From the NCBI RefSeq assembly GCF_012931845.1, contig NZ_CP051884.1:2914001-2978000 (forward strand): a stretch of 64,000 nt of DNA, read 5' to 3'. Below the pieces are notes generated by a model, which was not told the origin of the DNA, did no database searches, and was given only the letters and a program-made list of their open reading frames with translations. Position numbers and translations under genes: made by a program. Source of the DNA: Cellulomonas taurus (lineage in GTDB: Bacteria > Actinomycetota > Actinomycetes > Actinomycetales > Cellulomonadaceae). This document shows, piece after piece, positions 23,624-34,137 of this stretch (positions within the stretch are counted from its first letter, which is position 1; each line of letters opens with the position of its first letter).

Positions 23624-23654
23624 GCGCACCCCACGGGGTGTCGTGTGCGGGAGT

Positions 23655-24413
23655 CTACCGACCGTCGGTGCCCAGCCCGTTGATCTCCGCCCGCAGCCGC
23701 GCCATCCGGTCGTCCAGCTCGGCGGAAAGCCGGGCGGTCTCGGTGAGTTCGGCCATCAGGTGGGCGGGCACCTCGCGGCCGAACTTGTAGTAGAGCTTGT
23801 GCTCGGTGCTCGCCCAGAAGTCCATCGCGATGGTGCGCAGCTGGATCTCCACGTCCACGTGCTCCGTCCGGTCGGAGAGGAACACCGGCACCCGGACGAT
23901 CATGTGCAGCGACCGGTAGCCGTTCGGCTTGGGGTGGGCGATGTAGTCCTTGGTCTCCACCACCTCCAGGTCCGGCTGCTGGGCGAGCATGTCGCGCACC
24001 CAGTAGGCGTCGGAGACGAAGGAGCAGGTGATCCGGATCCCGGCGATGTCGTGGATGGACGCGCGGATCGCCGGGATGGACAGGTCGGTGCCGGTGCGGA
24101 TCACCTTCTGCATCAGCGATTCCATCGACTTCAGCCGGTGCCGGACGTGCTCGATCGGGCTGTAGTCGTGCGCCTGCTCGAACTCCTCGCGCAGGATGGT
24201 GATCTTGGTGAGCACCTCGTCGATGCCGAACTTGTAGTAGAGCCGGAACCGCACGAACTCCTGCTGCAACGCCCGCAAGGCGCTCAGCACGTCGTCGGTC
24301 TCCAGCACGGCACCGTCGGGGAGCAGCTGCACGGCGCTCTCCCGGAGGAGTTCGACCAGACCGCGTTCGTCGTCGCTGAGGTCGCCGGGCAGGGGCAGGT
24401 CGAGGCCGGTCAT
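23655..24413 (-). CDS. Small alarmone synthetase, RelA/SpoT synthetase domain
   Basis: About 252 aa. A single (p)ppGpp synthetase domain (about 90-215) with IHDIAGIRITCSFV, KPNGYRSLH and EIQLRTIAMDFWAS; no HD hydrolase, TGS or ACT domains. Length and layout match RelQ/YjbM-type synthetases, which make alarmones from GTP/GDP and ATP. Flanking helices probably mediate oligomerisation. The start at 24413 (MTGLDLPLPGD) is chosen because upstream residues overlap the preceding MFS gene. It lies 25 nt downstream of that gene and may be cotranscribed. Confidence 0.88.
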   Translation of the reverse strand: MTGLDLPLPGDLSDDERGLVELLRESAVQLLPDGAVLETDDVLSALRALQQEFVRFRLYYKFGIDEVLTKITILREEFEQAHDYSPIEHVRHRLKSMESLMQKVIRTGTDLSIPAIRASIHDIAGIRITCSFVSDAYWVRDMLAQQPDLEVVETKDYIAHPKPNGYRSLHMIVRVPVFLSDRTEHVDVEIQLRTIAMDFWASTEHKLYYKFGREVPAHLMAELTETARLSAELDDRMARLRAEINGLGTDGR

Positions 24414-24438
24414 ACGCCTATTGTCACCCCGGCGCAGG

Positions 24439-25728
24439 TCACGGCTGTGGGTCCCGGGCGTCGTAGTGCCAGAACGAGCGTTGCAGCCACATCGCGAGCG
24501 CCAGCAGCAGCACGCAGGCCAGGCCGCCGACCAGTGCCGCACCGCCCTCGCCGAGCCGCGTGGACACCGCGCCGAGCAGCAGCTCCCCGAGTCGCGGCCC
24601 GCCGGCGACCACCACGGTGAACACGCCCTGCAACCGGCCGCGCATATTGTCCGGCGTCGCGGTCTGCAGGATGGTCTGCCGGAACACCGCGCTCACCGCG
24701 TCCGAGGCCCCGGCGATGGCCAGGGTGAGCACCGCGAGCGCCAGCGCGATCCACAGCACGTGGTCCGGGCTGCCCCGGCCGACCACGACCAGCACCAGGC
24801 CGAAGGCGGCGATGGACAGTCCCCAGGCGGTGATCGCCCCGACGATGATCCGCCCCTGCCAGCGCACCCGGGCCAGGCCACCGGAGAACAGTCCGGCGAC
24901 GATCCCGCCCAGCGCGATGGCGGCGGTCAGCACCCCGGTGGTGGTCTCGCCGCCGCCCAGGTAGAGCAGCGCCACGGCCGGGAACAGCACCCGGGGCATC
25001 GAGGTGATCATCGCGATCAGGTCGACGACGAAGGTCATCCGCACATTCGGACGGGTACCGAGGTAGCGCAGCCCGTCCAGCACCGACCCCAGCCCGACCC
25101 TGGCGCGGCGCGGGGCACTGTCGTCGGCCTCCGGCGGCATCGCGGGCAGCCGGAACAGCGCGACGATCGCGAAGGTGAACAGCACCGCGTCGATGGTGTA
25201 GACCGGGCCGTAGTCGGCGACCGCGACCAGGGCGGCGCCGAGCAGCGGTCCGCCGGTGAGGGCGACGTTCCAGCCGATGGTCTGCAACGCGTTGGCGGCG
25301 GGCATCAGGCGGGGTTCGAGCAGCCGCGGGATGATCGCCGACCGGGCTGGGCTGTTCACCGCGTTCGCCCCGGACTGCACGGCGGTCAGCAGGTACAGCA
25401 GTCCGACGTGGCCGTTGCCCGCCCAGCCCTGGATCGCGAGCACCAGGGTCGCAGCCCAGCTCACCCCAGAGGCGATCAGTGCCACCGTGCGCCGGTCGGC
25501 GTGGTCGACGATCGCCCCGCCGTACAGCCCGAAGACCACCAGCGGGAACAGTGCGCACAGTCCGACCAGGCCGACCGAGAACGTCGAACGCGTCAGCTCA
25601 TAGACCTGCAACCCGACCGCGACCACGGTGAACTGGGTCCCGAGGTTCGCGATGGACAGCCCGAGCCAGAGCCGCCGGAACGCCGGACTGACACGCAACG
25701 GGGAGAGGTCGACCAGCACGGAGGGCAC
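24439..25728 (-). CDS. MFS exporter, EntS-like
   Basis: 429 aa with about 12 transmembrane helices. The N-terminal SPAFRRLWLGLSIANLGTQF resembles the MFS_3/EntS group of siderophore and drug exporters. The loop 2-3 motif is GAIVDHADRR. It starts with GTG 25728, close downstream of a strong terminator, so it needs its own promoter. Substrate unknown. Confidence 0.85.
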   Translation of the reverse strand: MPSVLVDLSPLRVSPAFRRLWLGLSIANLGTQFTVVAVGLQVYELTRSTFSVGLVGLCALFPLVVFGLYGGAIVDHADRRTVALIASGVSWAATLVLAIQGWAGNGHVGLLYLLTAVQSGANAVNSPARSAIIPRLLEPRLMPAANALQTIGWNVALTGGPLLGAALVAVADYGPVYTIDAVLFTFAIVALFRLPAMPPEADDSAPRRARVGLGSVLDGLRYLGTRPNVRMTFVVDLIAMITSMPRVLFPAVALLYLGGGETTTGVLTAAIALGGIVAGLFSGGLARVRWQGRIIVGAITAWGLSIAAFGLVLVVVGRGSPDHVLWIALALAVLTLAIAGASDAVSAVFRQTILQTATPDNMRGRLQGVFTVVVAGGPRLGELLLGAVSTRLGEGGAALVGGLACVLLLALAMWLQRSFWHYDARDPQP

Positions 25729-25740
25729 CGCGGGAGTCTA

Positions 25741-25784
25741 GACACCGCAGGCCGCGACCCTGAGCGGTCGCGGCCTGCGGTGTC
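25741..25784 (-). terminator. Strong hairpin terminator after DsbA-like gene
   Basis: A perfect 19-bp stem (25741-25759 with 25766-25784) and 6-nt loop start 10 nt after the stop codon of the gene at 25795. No T-run follows, as is common in actinobacteria. Confidence 0.8.
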
Positions 25785-25794
25785 TGTCGGCGGG

Positions 25795-26643
25795 TCAGCC
25801 CTTGGCCGCCTCGATCGCCTGGGTCAGCGGACCGGTGGAGTACAGGTCGCCCTGGAACTGCTCGCCGTCGATGGCGACGTAGGGGGTGCCGACCTGGCCC
25901 ATGTCGGTGCGCATCTGGTTCACGTTGGCCTGCAGCCACGGCGAGTAGGTGCGGTAGTCCTGGCCGGAGGCGGTGGCGGTGAACTGGTCGATCACGCTGT
26001 CCGGCACGTCGACGCTGCGTGCGATGTCCGCGATCTTGCCGTCCGACAGGCCCTTCGAGCCCTCGGCCGGCTGGTCCTCGAACAGGGCGGACACGAACTG
26101 CGGGAACTGCTCCGGTGCCTGGTCGGCGACCACGGCCGCCGCGTTGCCGGACCGGGTGGAGTACTCGGCGCCCCGCGACTGCGCGTCCAGGAACGACAGC
26201 AGGTGGTACTCGATCGTCACGCCGCCCTCCTCGCGCAGGGATGCCAGCTCGTCGGCATTGGCCTGCTCGAACTGGCCGCAGTAGGGGCACATGAAGTCGG
26301 TGTACACCGAGACCACGACGTTGCCGTCCTCGGCCTCACCGGCGACCCCTTCCTTGCCGACCGGGATCCCGCCGTTGGCGCCGGCGGTCGAGGGTGCCGT
26401 GGTGTCGGCGAGGGTGATGGTCTCCACGTCGTCACCGGCATAGGCGATGCTCGGCTGGTTGGACTGCATCCACAGCCAGCCGCCGACGCCGCCGAGGGCG
26501 AGGACGGCCACCACGACCGCACCGATCGCGATGAACTTGTTGCGCTGGTCGCGCTTGCGCTGCGCCTCGCGCATCTGACGTGCCTGCTCGCGCGCCTGAT
26601 CGCGACGCTCGGCCTTGGACGGCCGCGGGGAGTTGCTGGACAT
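25795..26643 (-). CDS. Membrane-anchored DsbA-like thioredoxin-fold protein
   Basis: 282 aa. A charged cytoplasmic segment (1-35, KAERRDQAREQARQM) precedes one transmembrane helix (about 37-58) and an extracytoplasmic thioredoxin fold with FMCPYCGQF (active-site CPYC) and a cis-proline loop (GTPYVAIDG). It is a disulfide oxidoreductase or isomerase of exported proteins, of the actinobacterial DsbA/Thioredoxin_4 type. AGGAAG precedes the ATG. It lies 48 nt after a small membrane protein gene; the pair may be functionally linked. Confidence 0.9.
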   Translation of the reverse strand: MSSNSPRPSKAERRDQAREQARQMREAQRKRDQRNKFIAIGAVVVAVLALGGVGGWLWMQSNQPSIAYAGDDVETITLADTTAPSTAGANGGIPVGKEGVAGEAEDGNVVVSVYTDFMCPYCGQFEQANADELASLREEGGVTIEYHLLSFLDAQSRGAEYSTRSGNAAAVVADQAPEQFPQFVSALFEDQPAEGSKGLSDGKIADIARSVDVPDSVIDQFTATASGQDYRTYSPWLQANVNQMRTDMGQVGTPYVAIDGEQFQGDLYSTGPLTQAIEAAKG

Positions 26644-26691
26644 GGATCTGCTTCCTGCTCTGCTGAGACGGGGGTCGGTGGGGGGTGGTCG

Positions 26692-27243
26692 TCAGACCAT
26701 CGCCACCGGCGGTCCGCGCAACGGGTGCCGCGCCCCCGGGACACCGGAGGGCAGCGGCGGGATCCGGTGTCCGACCAGGATGCGGATCCGCTCCGTGACC
26801 CGCACGCCCGCCCGGGTCAGCGCCGCCAGGTCCGGCAGCACGGCCGCCAGCACGTCGAGGGTCACCGCGACGGCACGGCGCAGCACCGCGATCAGACCGA
26901 GCCCGAGCGCACCGAGCGCCACCTGGGCGGCGACCACCGGCAGGGCCAGCGCGATCAGCAGCACGGCACTCTGCGGCAGACCGGGGGCGACCGCCAGGGT
27001 GCCGACCGGGCAGTCGGGCACCTCGCGCAGCAGGGTCAGCCAGCGACCCAGGTCGGCCAGCGGTCCGTCGATCGCCGCGCACTGGTGCACCAGCACCCGG
27101 GCCACCCCGAACCACCCACCGATCAGCAACAGCATCCCGGCGAGGACGCCCACCGCCCCCACGCTGCCGCAGTGCGCACGGTGCGCACGTCGCGCACGGT
27201 GCCGCAGGCGCGGCGCACGCAGGGCAGAGCGGTCGGCGGACAT
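26692..27243 (-). CDS. Small polytopic membrane protein, unknown
   Basis: About 183 aa. Start at ATG 27243 (MSADRSALRAPRLRHR), basic and His/Arg-rich, followed by about three hydrophobic segments (roughly 27-50, 88-110, 114-138). Two cysteines occur in the predicted extracytoplasmic loop (QCAAID and DCPVG), which is suggestive next to a DsbA-like gene. I do not recognise the family. Codon use (GC at third position) supports coding. Confidence 0.6.
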   Translation of the reverse strand: MSADRSALRAPRLRHRARRAHRAHCGSVGAVGVLAGMLLLIGGWFGVARVLVHQCAAIDGPLADLGRWLTLLREVPDCPVGTLAVAPGLPQSAVLLIALALPVVAAQVALGALGLGLIAVLRRAVAVTLDVLAAVLPDLAALTRAGVRVTERIRILVGHRIPPLPSGVPGARHPLRGPPVAMV

Positions 27244-27284
27244 GGCCCACAGGGTACGGGTCCTGCCCGGGAGAATGCTGGGAT

Positions 27285-29048
27285 TCAGGACCCGGGGACC
27301 GGTGGCGACCCGAACGGGGTGAAGTCGACGGGGTCGCCCCGCGCCGCGGACCACAGCGCGAACGCCGCGACCGCCAGCACCAGCAGCACCAGGACCCCGG
27401 CACCCCACCGGCCCGGTGCCACAGCGCCGAGCGCCCAGCGGGCACCCTCCCGCGTGCTGCGGGAACCCGGTCCCCACCACAGGGCGATGAGTCCGATCAC
27501 GGCGGTCACCGCGAGCAACCCGCCCTCGACCGCGGTGTCCGCGGTTCCGCCGTCGTGCAGCACCCACCAGCCGACCCCGCCGACCACGGTCACCAGGGCG
27601 GCGGACACCAGCAGCGACGGCAGCACGGTCACCACGGAGCGCAGCAGGTGCCAGGGCGAGGCGATCACCCCGCGTGCGGTATCCGAGCGGCGCGCGCCGA
27701 CTCGCTCGCGTCGGCGCAGGGTCGCCGCCACCACTGATCCGACGGTGCGGGCGAGCAGCACCAGCGGCAGCAGGACCAGCAGGGTGATCCCGGGGCGGAC
27801 GGCGGCACCGGCCACGGTGAGCAGGCCCAGGGCGAGGAGCGACCCGATCCGCCGCGGCGGGGTGGGCGGCGCGGGCGGCAGGGCAGGGACGGGCTCGGGC
27901 CAGCCGGGCGCCGGGTCCTGACCCGGCCTGTCCCACACGGCCGGTCGGGTCGCCGGGTAGCCGGCGGTCTGCGGGTACGCCTCCGACTCCGGCACCACCG
28001 GCGGGTACGCAGCGGTTTCTGGCCCCGCGGCCGGGTGCCCGGCGGTGTCCGGCGCCACCGCCGGGTACACAGCAGTCTCCGGCGTCGCCGCCGGGTACAC
28101 AGCGGTCCCGGGAGCCACCGCCGGGTGGACCGCGGTGGCCGAGTCGTCCCCCGTCCCCGCGGCACCGGCCGGGTACACGACCGTCGTCGGCGCCGCCCTG
28201 CGCACCGGCTGCTCGGTCGCCTCCGGGTCGAAGACCTCCCCGCGCAGCTCCGCTTCCGCGAGCGCCGCGACCACCTCGGCCGGTGTCGCCCGATCCGCCG
28301 GTTCCGGGGCCAGCGCGTCCCACAGCGCACCGGCGGTGATCGGCCCTAGCCCGCGCAAGTCGGCGTCGCCCTCCTGGGTGCGGGCCAGCACCGCCTCCAA
28401 CGGTCGGACGCCGAAGGGGGCGCGGCCGGTCGCGGCGAACACCAGCAGCGCCGCCCACCCCCACCAGTCGGTGTCCGGCGTCGGCTCGGCGCCCCCGATC
28501 AGCTCCGGCGCGAGGTACCCCGGGGTGCCGACCACGAATCCGGCCGATGTCAGCCGGGTCTCGTCCACCGACTGCGCCACCCCGAAGTCGATCAGCACCG
28601 GCCCCTGCGGCCCGAGGACCAGGTTGGACGGCTTGAGGTCCCGGTGCACCACCCCCGCCCGGTGCACGGCGTGCAGTGTCTCGGCCGAGCCGGCCGCCAC
28701 CCGGTGCAGGCCGGTGGCGTCCAGCGGGCCGCGCAGCCGCACGTACTCGGCGAGGTCCTTGCCCGGGATCAGCTCGGTGACCAGGAATGCCTCGGTGGAG
28801 TCGGCCTCGGCGTCCAGCACGGCCGCGACCCCGGGGCTGCGCAGCCGTTGCAGCGCGGCCACCTCCCGGCGCAGGCGCTCCCGGGCCGCCGGGTCGGCGC
28901 CGATGTGCGGGTGCAGCAGCTTGAGCGCGACGGTGGTCCCGCCGCCGTCCACCGCCCGGTAGACCGTGCCCATGCCACCGGAGCCGAGCGGCGCGAGAAT
29001 GGTGTACCCGCCGATCTCGACACCCGGTGCCAGCCCTACCCGCTCCAT
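27285..29048 (-). CDS. PknB-type serine/threonine protein kinase, membrane-bound
   Basis: 587 aa. The kinase domain (about 14-270) has LGSGGMGTVYRA (P-loop), VALKLL (ATP Lys), HRDLKPSN (catalytic loop, about 133-140), DFGVAQ and GTPGYLAPE. A linker (about 290-363) carries degenerate Tyr/Pro repeats such as PGTAVYPA and PETAVYPA, with many Thr residues that could be autophosphorylated. The C-terminal part has about six transmembrane segments and no PASTA domains. Sensing is therefore probably through the membrane region. It is divergent from otsA. Confidence 0.9.
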   Translation of the reverse strand: MERVGLAPGVEIGGYTILAPLGSGGMGTVYRAVDGGGTTVALKLLHPHIGADPAARERLRREVAALQRLRSPGVAAVLDAEADSTEAFLVTELIPGKDLAEYVRLRGPLDATGLHRVAAGSAETLHAVHRAGVVHRDLKPSNLVLGPQGPVLIDFGVAQSVDETRLTSAGFVVGTPGYLAPELIGGAEPTPDTDWWGWAALLVFAATGRAPFGVRPLEAVLARTQEGDADLRGLGPITAGALWDALAPEPADRATPAEVVAALAEAELRGEVFDPEATEQPVRRAAPTTVVYPAGAAGTGDDSATAVHPAVAPGTAVYPAATPETAVYPAVAPDTAGHPAAGPETAAYPPVVPESEAYPQTAGYPATRPAVWDRPGQDPAPGWPEPVPALPPAPPTPPRRIGSLLALGLLTVAGAAVRPGITLLVLLPLVLLARTVGSVVAATLRRRERVGARRSDTARGVIASPWHLLRSVVTVLPSLLVSAALVTVVGGVGWWVLHDGGTADTAVEGGLLAVTAVIGLIALWWGPGSRSTREGARWALGAVAPGRWGAGVLVLLVLAVAAFALWSAARGDPVDFTPFGSPPVPGS

Positions 29049-29161
29049 GCCGGAACGGTAGTCGCCGCAGCCCTCCGGACGGGTCAGGGCACGCGGTGTT
29101 CCCCCGGCGAAACATCCCAGGTCACGTTAAGGTCAGGCCGAGCCCAAGGAGCTGAGAAATC

Positions 29162-30595
29162 GTGGTATCTGCTGGTTATGACCTGGTGATCGTGGCGAAC
29201 CGCCTTCCGGTGGACGTGAGCCTGGACGACAACGGCCAACCGAGCTGGACCCGCTCCCCCGGTGGCCTGGTCACCGCGCTGGAGCCGGTGGTGCAGCAGT
29301 CGGACGGCGCCTGGGTCGGCTGGGGCGGCTCCGCCGATCTGGAGCTGGAGCCCTTCGACGCGGACGACATGCGCCTGGTGCCGGTGTCGCTCTCCCAGGA
29401 CGACCTGGAGCAGTACTACGAGGGCTTCTCCAACGACACCCTGTGGCCGCTCTATCACGACGTGATCCAGCCGCCGACCTTCCACCGGCAGTGGTGGGAC
29501 GCCTACCAGCGGGTCAACCGCCGGTTCGCCGACGCCGCCGCCGCCCAGGCAGCGCCCGGCGCGACGGTGTGGGTGCACGACTACCAGTTGCAGCTGGTGC
29601 CGAAGTACCTGCGCGAGCTGCGGCCGGACATCCGGATCGGCTACTTCCACCACATCCCGTTCCCCCCGCTGGAGATCTTCGTCCAGCTGCCCTGGCGCAA
29701 GCAGGTCGTCGAGGGCCTGATGGGCGCCGACCTGATCGGGTTCCAGCGTGCGGGCGACGCCGCCAACTTCGTGCGGGCCGCCCGGCGGCTGACCGAGCAC
29801 ACCACCCGCGGCCAGGTCATCACGCTGACCGACGCCAACGGACGGGTGGAGCGGCACGTGCGGGCGGCGGCCTTCCCGATCTCGATCGACTCGCACGCCT
29901 TCGACAACCTGGCCCGCAGCCCGGAGGTACAGCAGCGCGCCCGGGAGATCCGCACCGAGCTGGGCGACCCGAAGGTGCTGCTGCTCGGCGTGGACCGACT
30001 GGACTACACCAAGGGCATCCGACACCGGATCAAGGCCTACGGCGAACTGCTGGAGGACGGCCGACTCTCGGTCGAGGACGCCACGCTGGTCCAGGTCGCC
30101 TCGCCCAGCCGGGAGAACGTCGGCGCCTACCAGCAGCTCCGGGACGACGTGGAGGTCCTGGTCGGCCGGATCAACGGCGACTACTCCGCGTTCGGCCACC
30201 CGGCCGTGCAGTACATGCACCACTCCTACCCGATGGAGGAGATGGCAGCGCTGTACCTGGCGGCCGACGTCATGCTGGTCACCGCCCTGCGCGACGGGAT
30301 GAACCTGGTCGCCAAGGAGTACATCGCCGCCCGCTCCGACGACCGTGGTGCACTGGTGCTCAGCGAGTTCACCGGTGCCGCGGACGAGCTGGGCGGCGCG
30401 GCGATCCTGGTCAACCCGCACGACATCTCCGGCCTGAAGAACGCGATCATGCACGCGGTGAACATCGATCCCCGGGAGGCCCGCAAGCGGATGCGCCGCC
30501 TGCGCCGTCGGGTACTGGAGAACGACGTGGCCAACTGGTCGAACACCTTCCTGTCCGTGCTCACCGCCGTCCCGATCCGGCAGCAGCATGTCTGA
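29162..30595 (+). CDS. otsA: Trehalose-6-phosphate synthase
   Basis: 477 aa GT20 enzyme making trehalose 6-phosphate from a nucleotide-activated glucose and glucose 6-phosphate. ANRLPV, SPGGLVTAL (glucose-6-phosphate loop), VWVHDYQLQLVP, GYFHHIPFPP, GVDRLDYTKGI and LRDGMNLVAKEY are all family signatures. The start is GTG 29162 with AAGGAG upstream. It overlaps otsB by 8 nt. Trehalose serves as osmo- and desiccation protectant. Confidence 0.96.
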   Translation: MVSAGYDLVIVANRLPVDVSLDDNGQPSWTRSPGGLVTALEPVVQQSDGAWVGWGGSADLELEPFDADDMRLVPVSLSQDDLEQYYEGFSNDTLWPLYHDVIQPPTFHRQWWDAYQRVNRRFADAAAAQAAPGATVWVHDYQLQLVPKYLRELRPDIRIGYFHHIPFPPLEIFVQLPWRKQVVEGLMGADLIGFQRAGDAANFVRAARRLTEHTTRGQVITLTDANGRVERHVRAAAFPISIDSHAFDNLARSPEVQQRAREIRTELGDPKVLLLGVDRLDYTKGIRHRIKAYGELLEDGRLSVEDATLVQVASPSRENVGAYQQLRDDVEVLVGRINGDYSAFGHPAVQYMHHSYPMEEMAALYLAADVMLVTALRDGMNLVAKEYIAARSDDRGALVLSEFTGAADELGGAAILVNPHDISGLKNAIMHAVNIDPREARKRMRRLRRRVLENDVANWSNTFLSVLTAVPIRQQHV

Positions 30596-31361
30596 GCTGC
30601 TCACCGCCGCCCTGGACCGGATCGCCGACCGGCCGCCGCTGCTGATCGCCCTGGACTTCGACGGGACGCTCGCGCCGCTGCAGGACGACCCGGAGCAGTC
30701 CCGGATGTCCGAGGTCGCCGCCCACGCGCTCGCCGCGCTGGCCGAGCACCCCGACCGGGTGCGGGTCGCCCTGGTCTCCGGCCGCGCGCTGGCCGACCTG
30801 CACCGCCTCGCGCAGCCCCCGCTGGGCACGGTGCTGATCGGATCGCACGGCGCCGAGCGCGCGCAGGTCGCCGCCCACGGTCTCGACCGGCAGGACATCC
30901 GGCTCACCGACGACCAGGCCGACCGGTTGACCGAGCTCGGCAGCCGGATGCAGGCCGTCGCACGGGGGCGGGACGGGGTCTGGGTGGAGACCAAGCCGGC
31001 TGCGGTGGTGGTGCACACCCGTCTGGCCGAGGAGCCGGTGCGCGCCGAGGCCGAGTCCGAGGCGCTGGCGATCGGTGACGAGCTCGGCTCCGCGGTGCTG
31101 CACGGGAAGAACGTGGTCGAGGTGTCGGTGCTCACCGCCGACAAGGGTGCCGCCGTCACCGCACTGCGCGCCGAGCTGGGGGCCGGCGCCGTGCTCTACG
31201 CGGGCGACGACGTGACCGACGAACACGCCCTCGAGGCGCTGACCGAGGACGACCTGGGCGTGAAGGTCGGTGACGGCGACACGGTCGCCCGCTACCGCCT
31301 GCCGGACACCGACGCGGTCAGCGACCTGCTGGCCGATCTCGCGGGCCGGGTCACCGGGTAG
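30588..31361 (+). CDS. otsB: Trehalose-6-phosphate phosphatase
   Basis: 257 aa HAD phosphatase converting trehalose 6-phosphate to trehalose. LDFDGTLAP (motif I), VSGR (motif II), the Lys of TADKGAAV (motif III region) and YAGDDVTDEHAL (motif IV) are present. It is translationally coupled to otsA by an 8-nt overlap. Confidence 0.95.
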   Translation: MSELLTAALDRIADRPPLLIALDFDGTLAPLQDDPEQSRMSEVAAHALAALAEHPDRVRVALVSGRALADLHRLAQPPLGTVLIGSHGAERAQVAAHGLDRQDIRLTDDQADRLTELGSRMQAVARGRDGVWVETKPAAVVVHTRLAEEPVRAEAESEALAIGDELGSAVLHGKNVVEVSVLTADKGAAVTALRAELGAGAVLYAGDDVTDEHALEALTEDDLGVKVGDGDTVARYRLPDTDAVSDLLADLAGRVTG

Positions 31362-31366
31362 CCGTC

Positions 31367-32776
31367 GTGGCGCGCGGGGGCATGGACGAGGTCGAGCTGG
31401 TCGAGGACGACTGGGTCGACACCGCGCCGCCGCGCACCCGCCCCGCCCATCACCCGCCGCGGGGCCCGGTGCCCTGGCGTCGGTACGCCCGCCGCTGGTG
31501 GCCGGTGCCGGTGGTCGTGGCCGCCGCCGTGACACTGGCGGACCTCGGCATCGGCACCGTGGAGCAGCGGGCCTACCTGACGGCACAGGAGTTGCCCCAG
31601 GTGGCCGTCGCCGTGGGACCCGACGTGCGGGCAGTGGAGCTGGAGAACGGCACACGCGTCGCGTGGGCGGGTCGTGAGGTCGCCGGCGTGTACCTGTCGA
31701 GCAGCTGGGACGACTCCGGTGCCGAATCACTTGTCGCCACCGACCCGGACAGCGACGAGCAGCTCTGGGAAGCCCCGGTGGTCAGCGACTTCAGCAACGG
31801 CAACGCCTTCACCACCACCGACTGCTGGGCGGAGTCCGGGCAGATCGCCTGCTGGTCCGCGGTGGCCGTCTACGACACCGCCGGGACCACCACCCTGACC
31901 CGTGCCCGGCTGTTCCAGCTCGACCCGACCACCGGCGCTCGGCACGACGACACCCCGCTGCCGGCCGAGACCGCGGTCATCGGCACCGGCGACCACCGGA
32001 TCACCGCCACCGTGCGGGACGACCAGCGCATCGAGGTCACCGCGCGCACCCTGGACGGCACCGTCCGCTGGCAGGCGATCCTCGACCCGTTGCGGGACGC
32101 GCGCGACGTCTACAGCCCGATGCGGCTGCAGGTTGTGGGCGACGCGGTCGTGGTGTCCTCCGATCGCGGCGCGTGGGCGCTGGACCTGGTCGACGGGCAC
32201 ACCCTGACCTTCGGCAGCTCGGTGGGCCCCGCCCGACAGGACCGGCTCGCGGTGGAGGGCGCCGCCGGTGCGCAGGTGTCCGGCCCGGACGGCAGGATCA
32301 CCGCCCTCGGCATCGCACGGCGCCTCCAGCTCAGCGTCGACGACGGCTCGGTGCCGCAGGCGGAGTTCGTCCTGGACCAACCCCACGGCGAGCTGTCCGG
32401 CCTGGACACCACGACCGGCGAGCCGCTGTGGAGCACCGACACCGCCTTCCGCGCCGAGACCTCGGTGATCCTGCTCGACGACCTGTTGATCGGCACGGTG
32501 CCCCAGGGCGTGCTCGCCCTGGATGCCACCACCGGGGCCGAACGCTGGCGGGCGGACGTGTCCCCGTCCGCCGACTTCTCCCTGCAACCGGTGACCGACG
32601 GCCGCCACGTGCTGGTGCTCGGCGACCGGGACGAGGGCACCGAGGTGGTCGCCCTGGACCTGCGCACCGGTACCCGGATGTGGACGGCGCCGATGCCCCC
32701 GGACCTCCGCCAGCTCGCCGTGGATCAGCACCGGCTCTTCGCCTTCGGCGACCGGGCCGCCTACCGGCTGTCGTGA
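31367..32776 (+). CDS. Membrane-anchored beta-propeller (PQQ-like) protein
   Basis: 469 aa. One transmembrane helix (about 45-64) after an acidic/Pro-rich cytoplasmic segment, then an exported domain with propeller-type repeats: LWEAPVVSD, VRWQAIL, PLWSTDTAF, ERWRADVS and MWTAPMPP. Cysteines in TTDCWAESGQIACW could form a disulfide. The start is GTG 31367, 5 nt after otsB; ATG 31382 is an alternative. Function unknown; such proteins act as scaffolds or substrate-binding proteins. Probably cotranscribed with otsAB. Confidence 0.72.
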   Translation: MARGGMDEVELVEDDWVDTAPPRTRPAHHPPRGPVPWRRYARRWWPVPVVVAAAVTLADLGIGTVEQRAYLTAQELPQVAVAVGPDVRAVELENGTRVAWAGREVAGVYLSSSWDDSGAESLVATDPDSDEQLWEAPVVSDFSNGNAFTTTDCWAESGQIACWSAVAVYDTAGTTTLTRARLFQLDPTTGARHDDTPLPAETAVIGTGDHRITATVRDDQRIEVTARTLDGTVRWQAILDPLRDARDVYSPMRLQVVGDAVVVSSDRGAWALDLVDGHTLTFGSSVGPARQDRLAVEGAAGAQVSGPDGRITALGIARRLQLSVDDGSVPQAEFVLDQPHGELSGLDTTTGEPLWSTDTAFRAETSVILLDDLLIGTVPQGVLALDATTGAERWRADVSPSADFSLQPVTDGRHVLVLGDRDEGTEVVALDLRTGTRMWTAPMPPDLRQLAVDQHRLFAFGDRAAYRLS

Positions 32777-32928
32777 CAGGGACGCGTGGCCCACATCACA
32801 CCGTTCCTGTGGCAGGATGACCGGTGGATCGGGCGGCTCACCAGCCGTTCGGCCTGTGTCAGCGAAGACACTCTGACACCTTTCACGACGGATCGTCCGG
32901 CACGTACCTGCCGGTGAAGGGATTGACA

Positions 32929-34053
<1,125 letters not shown>

Positions 34054-34069
34054 TCCAGCGCTCTCGCGC

Positions 34070-34113
34070 CCGAAGGGGCGGGGCTCGGCACCTGCCGGAC
34101 CCCGCCCCTTCGG
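34070..34113 (+). terminator. Hairpin terminator after MsiK-type gene
   Basis: A 14-bp GC-rich stem: CCGAAGGGGCGGGG (34070-34083) with CCCCGCCCCTTCGG (34100-34113), loop 16 nt, 17 nt after the stop codon. Confidence 0.75.
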
Positions 34114-34137
34114 CCATCGATGGGAGAATCCTTGGTC

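Noticed and set aside
24421..27921. Very long plus-strand open frame (over 1100 codons)
   Set aside because: Antisense to four well-supported minus-strand genes and full of Gly/Arg/Asp/Gln-rich translation typical of GC-rich shadow frames.
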